From DATBVX01 sp963724625 (GTDB taxonomy: Bacteria; Pseudomonadota; Gammaproteobacteria; Steroidobacterales; Steroidobacteraceae): a stretch of DNA of 64,000 bases. Location: the NCBI GenBank assembly GCA_963724625.1, contig CAVRVO010000017.1, positions 395,195 to 459,194 on the forward strand, written 5' to 3'. Position 1 is the first letter of the stretch; every line of letters begins with the position of its first letter. Below, piece after piece: positions 62,085-64,000 of the stretch. The notes below the pieces were generated by a model that saw only the letters and a list, made by a program, of their open reading frames with translations, made no database searches and was not told the DNA's origin. A program made the translations under genes and the position numbers.

Positions 62085-63262
62085 TGCGCGCTATCGGCGT
62101 CGTTTGGCTCAAGGAGATGAAGGAAAACCTGCGCGACCGGCGCACGCTCCTGTCCGCACTGGTGTTTGGTCCGCTGTTCGGCCCGGTGATGTTTGCCGTG
62201 ATGATTGGATTACTGCTCGAGAAGACCGTGAGTGAGTTCGACGAGAAAGTGGCCCTTGCGGTAGACGGCAGCGCCCTTGCACCGAACCTCATGCACTTCC
62301 TCGAAGAGCACGATGTCGCGATTCAGCACGTGCACTTCGACCTGGCGAAGGCGCGCACAGCAATCCGCAAAGGCAGGCACGACGCGATTCTGATCATTCC
62401 AGCGCAGTATCCGCAACGATTGCGGGCGGGCTTGCCCGCCCCGGTGCAACTCGTTTCGGACAGCGCCGACAATCGCACCGGCAAGTATGTCGCTCGCGTG
62501 CGCGCGTTGCTTACGGCCTACGGTTCGCAGCTCGCCAGCTCCCGGTTGCTGGCTCGGGGAGTAAACGCCGAGGTGATCCGACCGATCGCCATCGATGAAA
62601 TCGATGTATCCACGCCCGCCGGGCGTGCACTGCTGGTGCTCGGAATGATGACCTACTTCATCCTGTTCGCGATGCTGATGGGCGGGCTGTATCTGGCCAT
62701 CGACGCCACGGCCGGGGAGCGCGAGCGAGGCTCGCTGGAACCACTGCTCACCGTTCCCGCGGAGCGATCCATGCTCATCTACGGGAAAATTCTCGCCACC
62801 TGCTGCTTCATGCTGCTGTCGCTGGCCATTACGCTCACGGCTTTCACTATCGGGCTCAAGCTCGTGCCCCTCGAGTCGCTCGGCATGAGTGCCAACTTCG
62901 GGCCTGCCGTCGCGATGCGTGTGTTCATCGTGGCCGCGCCGTTCACGCTGCTCGGCGCCTCTCTCATGACCGTGGTTGCCTCGTTCACGCGCACCTACAA
63001 GGAAGCCCAGAGCTACCTCACGCTCGTGCTGCTGATCCCGACGCTGCCGATCGTGTTCGCCGGCCTGTACTCGCTGCGTCCCAGCAACTGGCTCATGGCA
63101 GTGCCGAGCCTGAGCCAGCACCTGCTCATGACCGGATTGATTCGCGATGAGCCTTTGCCGCCACTCCATGTGGCGATTTCTGTGCTCACCACATTGGCGG
63201 CTGGTATCGCGCTGGCGTGGGTCGCGGGCCGCCTGTACGAACGCGAAGCAATTCTCGGCTAG
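62084..63262 (+). CDS. natB: ABC-2 type permease, NatB-like
   Basis: A 392-residue permease. One helix lies near residues 22-45 (LLSALVFGPLFGPVMFAVMIGLLL), then a long extracytoplasmic domain (about 46-180) with VALAVDGSALAPNLMHFLEEHDV. A C-terminal bundle of about five helices follows (LVLGMMTYFILFAMLMGGLYLAID, then GKILATCCFMLLSLAITLTAFTIG, and others). GERERGSLEPLLTVPAERSMLIYGK is the ABC-2 conserved block. The NatB-like topology is clear. Transport substrate is unknown; Na+ or a peptide are candidates. Starts with the TAATG junction to natA and overlaps the convergent HExxH gene by four bases. Confidence 0.9.
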   Translation: MRAIGVVWLKEMKENLRDRRTLLSALVFGPLFGPVMFAVMIGLLLEKTVSEFDEKVALAVDGSALAPNLMHFLEEHDVAIQHVHFDLAKARTAIRKGRHDAILIIPAQYPQRLRAGLPAPVQLVSDSADNRTGKYVARVRALLTAYGSQLASSRLLARGVNAEVIRPIAIDEIDVSTPAGRALLVLGMMTYFILFAMLMGGLYLAIDATAGERERGSLEPLLTVPAERSMLIYGKILATCCFMLLSLAITLTAFTIGLKLVPLESLGMSANFGPAVAMRVFIVAAPFTLLGASLMTVVASFTRTYKEAQSYLTLVLLIPTLPIVFAGLYSLRPSNWLMAVPSLSQHLLMTGLIRDEPLPPLHVAISVLTTLAAGIALAWVAGRLYEREAILG

Positions 63263-63741
63263 ACGTTCGCGTCGTCCGACGCTGGCGCCGACGGCGCGCT
63301 CGCGCGAGCCACCAGCAGCCGGAAGCGGCGCTGATTGGCCGCTTCGAAGTCGCGCGCCTCGATCTCAAAACGATTGTTGAAGTAGCCACGCCTGAGCCAC
63401 TCGAAGACGTAGCGCAGCCGCGTCAGGCGTCGCGGCCGCCACTGATTGAGTACGTGAAAATATTCGTGCAGCAACAGGCCGGAATCGCGAGCGAATTCCG
63501 CAACACTGCCGCGCAGATAGATTCGATTCGGTCTCGTGGTCGCGATCGCGCGCGGATGCCAGCGCACACGCCACGAATTCTCGATGAGCGCAACGCCTGC
63601 GACGGCATCGCCGAATATTTCCTGCAACGCGCTGCGTACCGCGGCCGGCAGTCGATCGAAATCCGTTGCGCCAGTCACTCGCCCGCCTGCCGATGCGATG
63701 GTTTGCGCCGAATGTATTCCAGCCCCGCGAGGAATATTCAC
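63259..63741 (-). CDS. putative HExxH zinc peptidase-like protein
   Basis: A 160-residue protein without signal peptide or membrane helix. Residues 92-96 form HEYFH within LLLHEYFHVLNQWRP, a metal-binding HExxH. A downstream acidic residue in NRFEIEARDFEAAN (Glu126 or Glu128) is placed like the third ligand of gluzincins. An early IENSWRVRWHPRAIATTRPNRIYL strand pair is reminiscent of minigluzincin folds. I cannot name a family. It ends over the natB stop (convergent) and lies 12 bases beyond the mnmE stop on the same strand. Peptidase activity is inferred, not shown. Confidence 0.75.
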   Translation of the reverse strand: MNIPRGAGIHSAQTIASAGGRVTGATDFDRLPAAVRSALQEIFGDAVAGVALIENSWRVRWHPRAIATTRPNRIYLRGSVAEFARDSGLLLHEYFHVLNQWRPRRLTRLRYVFEWLRRGYFNNRFEIEARDFEAANQRRFRLLVARASAPSAPASDDANV

Positions 63742-63752
63742 GTCGCCCGATG

Positions 63753-64000
63753 CTACTTGCCGATGCAGAAGCTGGAAAAGATGCGCCCCAGCAGGTCATC
63801 GCTCGTGAACTCGCCGGTGATTTCTCCGAGCGCCGCCTGGGCGCCACGCAGCTCCTCAGCGAGCAGTTCCCCCGCACGTCGCATGCGAAGCTGCTGGGCA
63901 CCCATTTCGACATGTTGCCGCGCGCGCGTCAGGGCATCGAGGTGACGTCGCCGCGCGCAGATGCTGCCAGCTTCTGCGGGCATGAACCCCATGCACTCCT
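63753..64000 (-). CDS. mnmE: tRNA modification GTPase MnmE, C-terminal end (partial)
   Basis: Only the last about 82 codons are in the window; the frame runs off the right edge. The end RIFSSFCIGK is the diagnostic MnmE C-terminus, whose Cys is needed for activity. The LAEELRGAQAALGEITGEF stretch just upstream forms the C-terminal helices. MnmE works with MnmG on tRNA wobble uridine. It lies on the same strand as mnmG, with four genes between. In gammaproteobacteria mnmE commonly sits next to yidC-rnpA-rpmH-dnaA, so these may follow beyond the edge. Confidence 0.96.
   Translation of the reverse strand, partial: ECMGFMPAEAGSICARRRHLDALTRARQHVEMGAQQLRMRRAGELLAEELRGAQAALGEITGEFTSDDLLGRIFSSFCIGK

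Noticed and set aside
1..64000. CRISPR arrays, insertion sequences, prophage, tRNA or rRNA genes
   Set aside because: No regularly spaced direct repeats, transposase, integrase or phage genes, and no cloverleaf-like segment was recognised; a tRNAscan or Infernal run would be needed to exclude small RNAs firmly.

Overview
The window is a GC-rich, gene-dense stretch of bacterial chromosome with core-genome content throughout. Synteny and families point to a gammaproteobacterium: the ponA / pilMNOPQ / aroK-aroB cluster, the rph - yicC - gmk - rpoZ - spoT - ridA - recG - ubiA block, bioBFCD, an aa3 oxidase operon with CtaG, SURF1, CtaA and CtaB, and mnmG/mnmE. The high GC and the mixture of Pseudomonas-like and Xanthomonas-like features suggest a deep lineage such as Nevskiales/Steroidobacteraceae. 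That placement is inferred from gene content only. I saw no tRNA, rRNA, CRISPR array, insertion sequence or prophage.

Layout. 1-0.9 kb: the end of a Memo-family gene and an AMMECR1 gene. 0.9-9.7 kb (minus strand): pilMNOPQ, aroK, aroB, dgt and pyrF, mostly in start/stop overlap. 10.1-13.2 kb: ponA and a conserved hypothetical. 13.2-20.3 kb (minus): gltA, an M48 lipoprotein, rpmE, hemW, rdgB, rph and a PP2C phosphatase. 20.3-29.6 kb (plus): yicC, a frameshifted VWA/PASTA surface protein, gmk, rpoZ, spoT, ridA, recG, ubiA. 29.6-34.1 kb: comF (minus) and bioBFCD. 34.2-42.4 kb: cytochrome c oxidase and haem A biogenesis. 42.5-49.3 kb: PLD-family synthase, TPR protein, di-haem peroxidase, AI-2E transporter, uvrD. 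49.3-54.8 kb: trkA, trkH, a LytS/LytTR two-component pair, a CBS protein. 54.9-64 kb: a membrane-anchored Sel1-like protein, an OppA-like lipoprotein coupled to mnmG, an exported peptidase coupled to a NatAB-type ABC exporter, an HExxH protein, and the 3' end of mnmE.

Functional links. PilM-N-O-P-Q form the type IV pilus alignment complex and secretin. The oxidase block carries subunits I-III, Cu insertion (CtaG and a Sco-like protein), haem A synthesis (CtaA, CtaB) and SURF1. bioBFCD covers most of biotin synthesis but lacks bioA and bioH locally. mnmG and mnmE both serve wobble-uridine tRNA modification and usually lie near oriC, so the origin may be just beyond the right edge.

The most unusual property is a run of single-nucleotide frameshifts in five otherwise intact genes (VWA protein, spoT, trkA, trkH, OppA-like). 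In four of them removing one base restores the family's usual length, and the fifth carries a compensating +1/-1 pair. This looks more like base-level consensus error than decay. Correcting the VWA gene reveals a hidden C-terminal Gly-rich/hydrophobic/Arg-rich sorting tail. No clear new defence or mobile system was found. The most worthwhile leads are the VWA-PASTA-CTERM protein with its CRP-like site, a DnaA-box cluster upstream of rpmE, and the coupled peptidase-NatAB operon.
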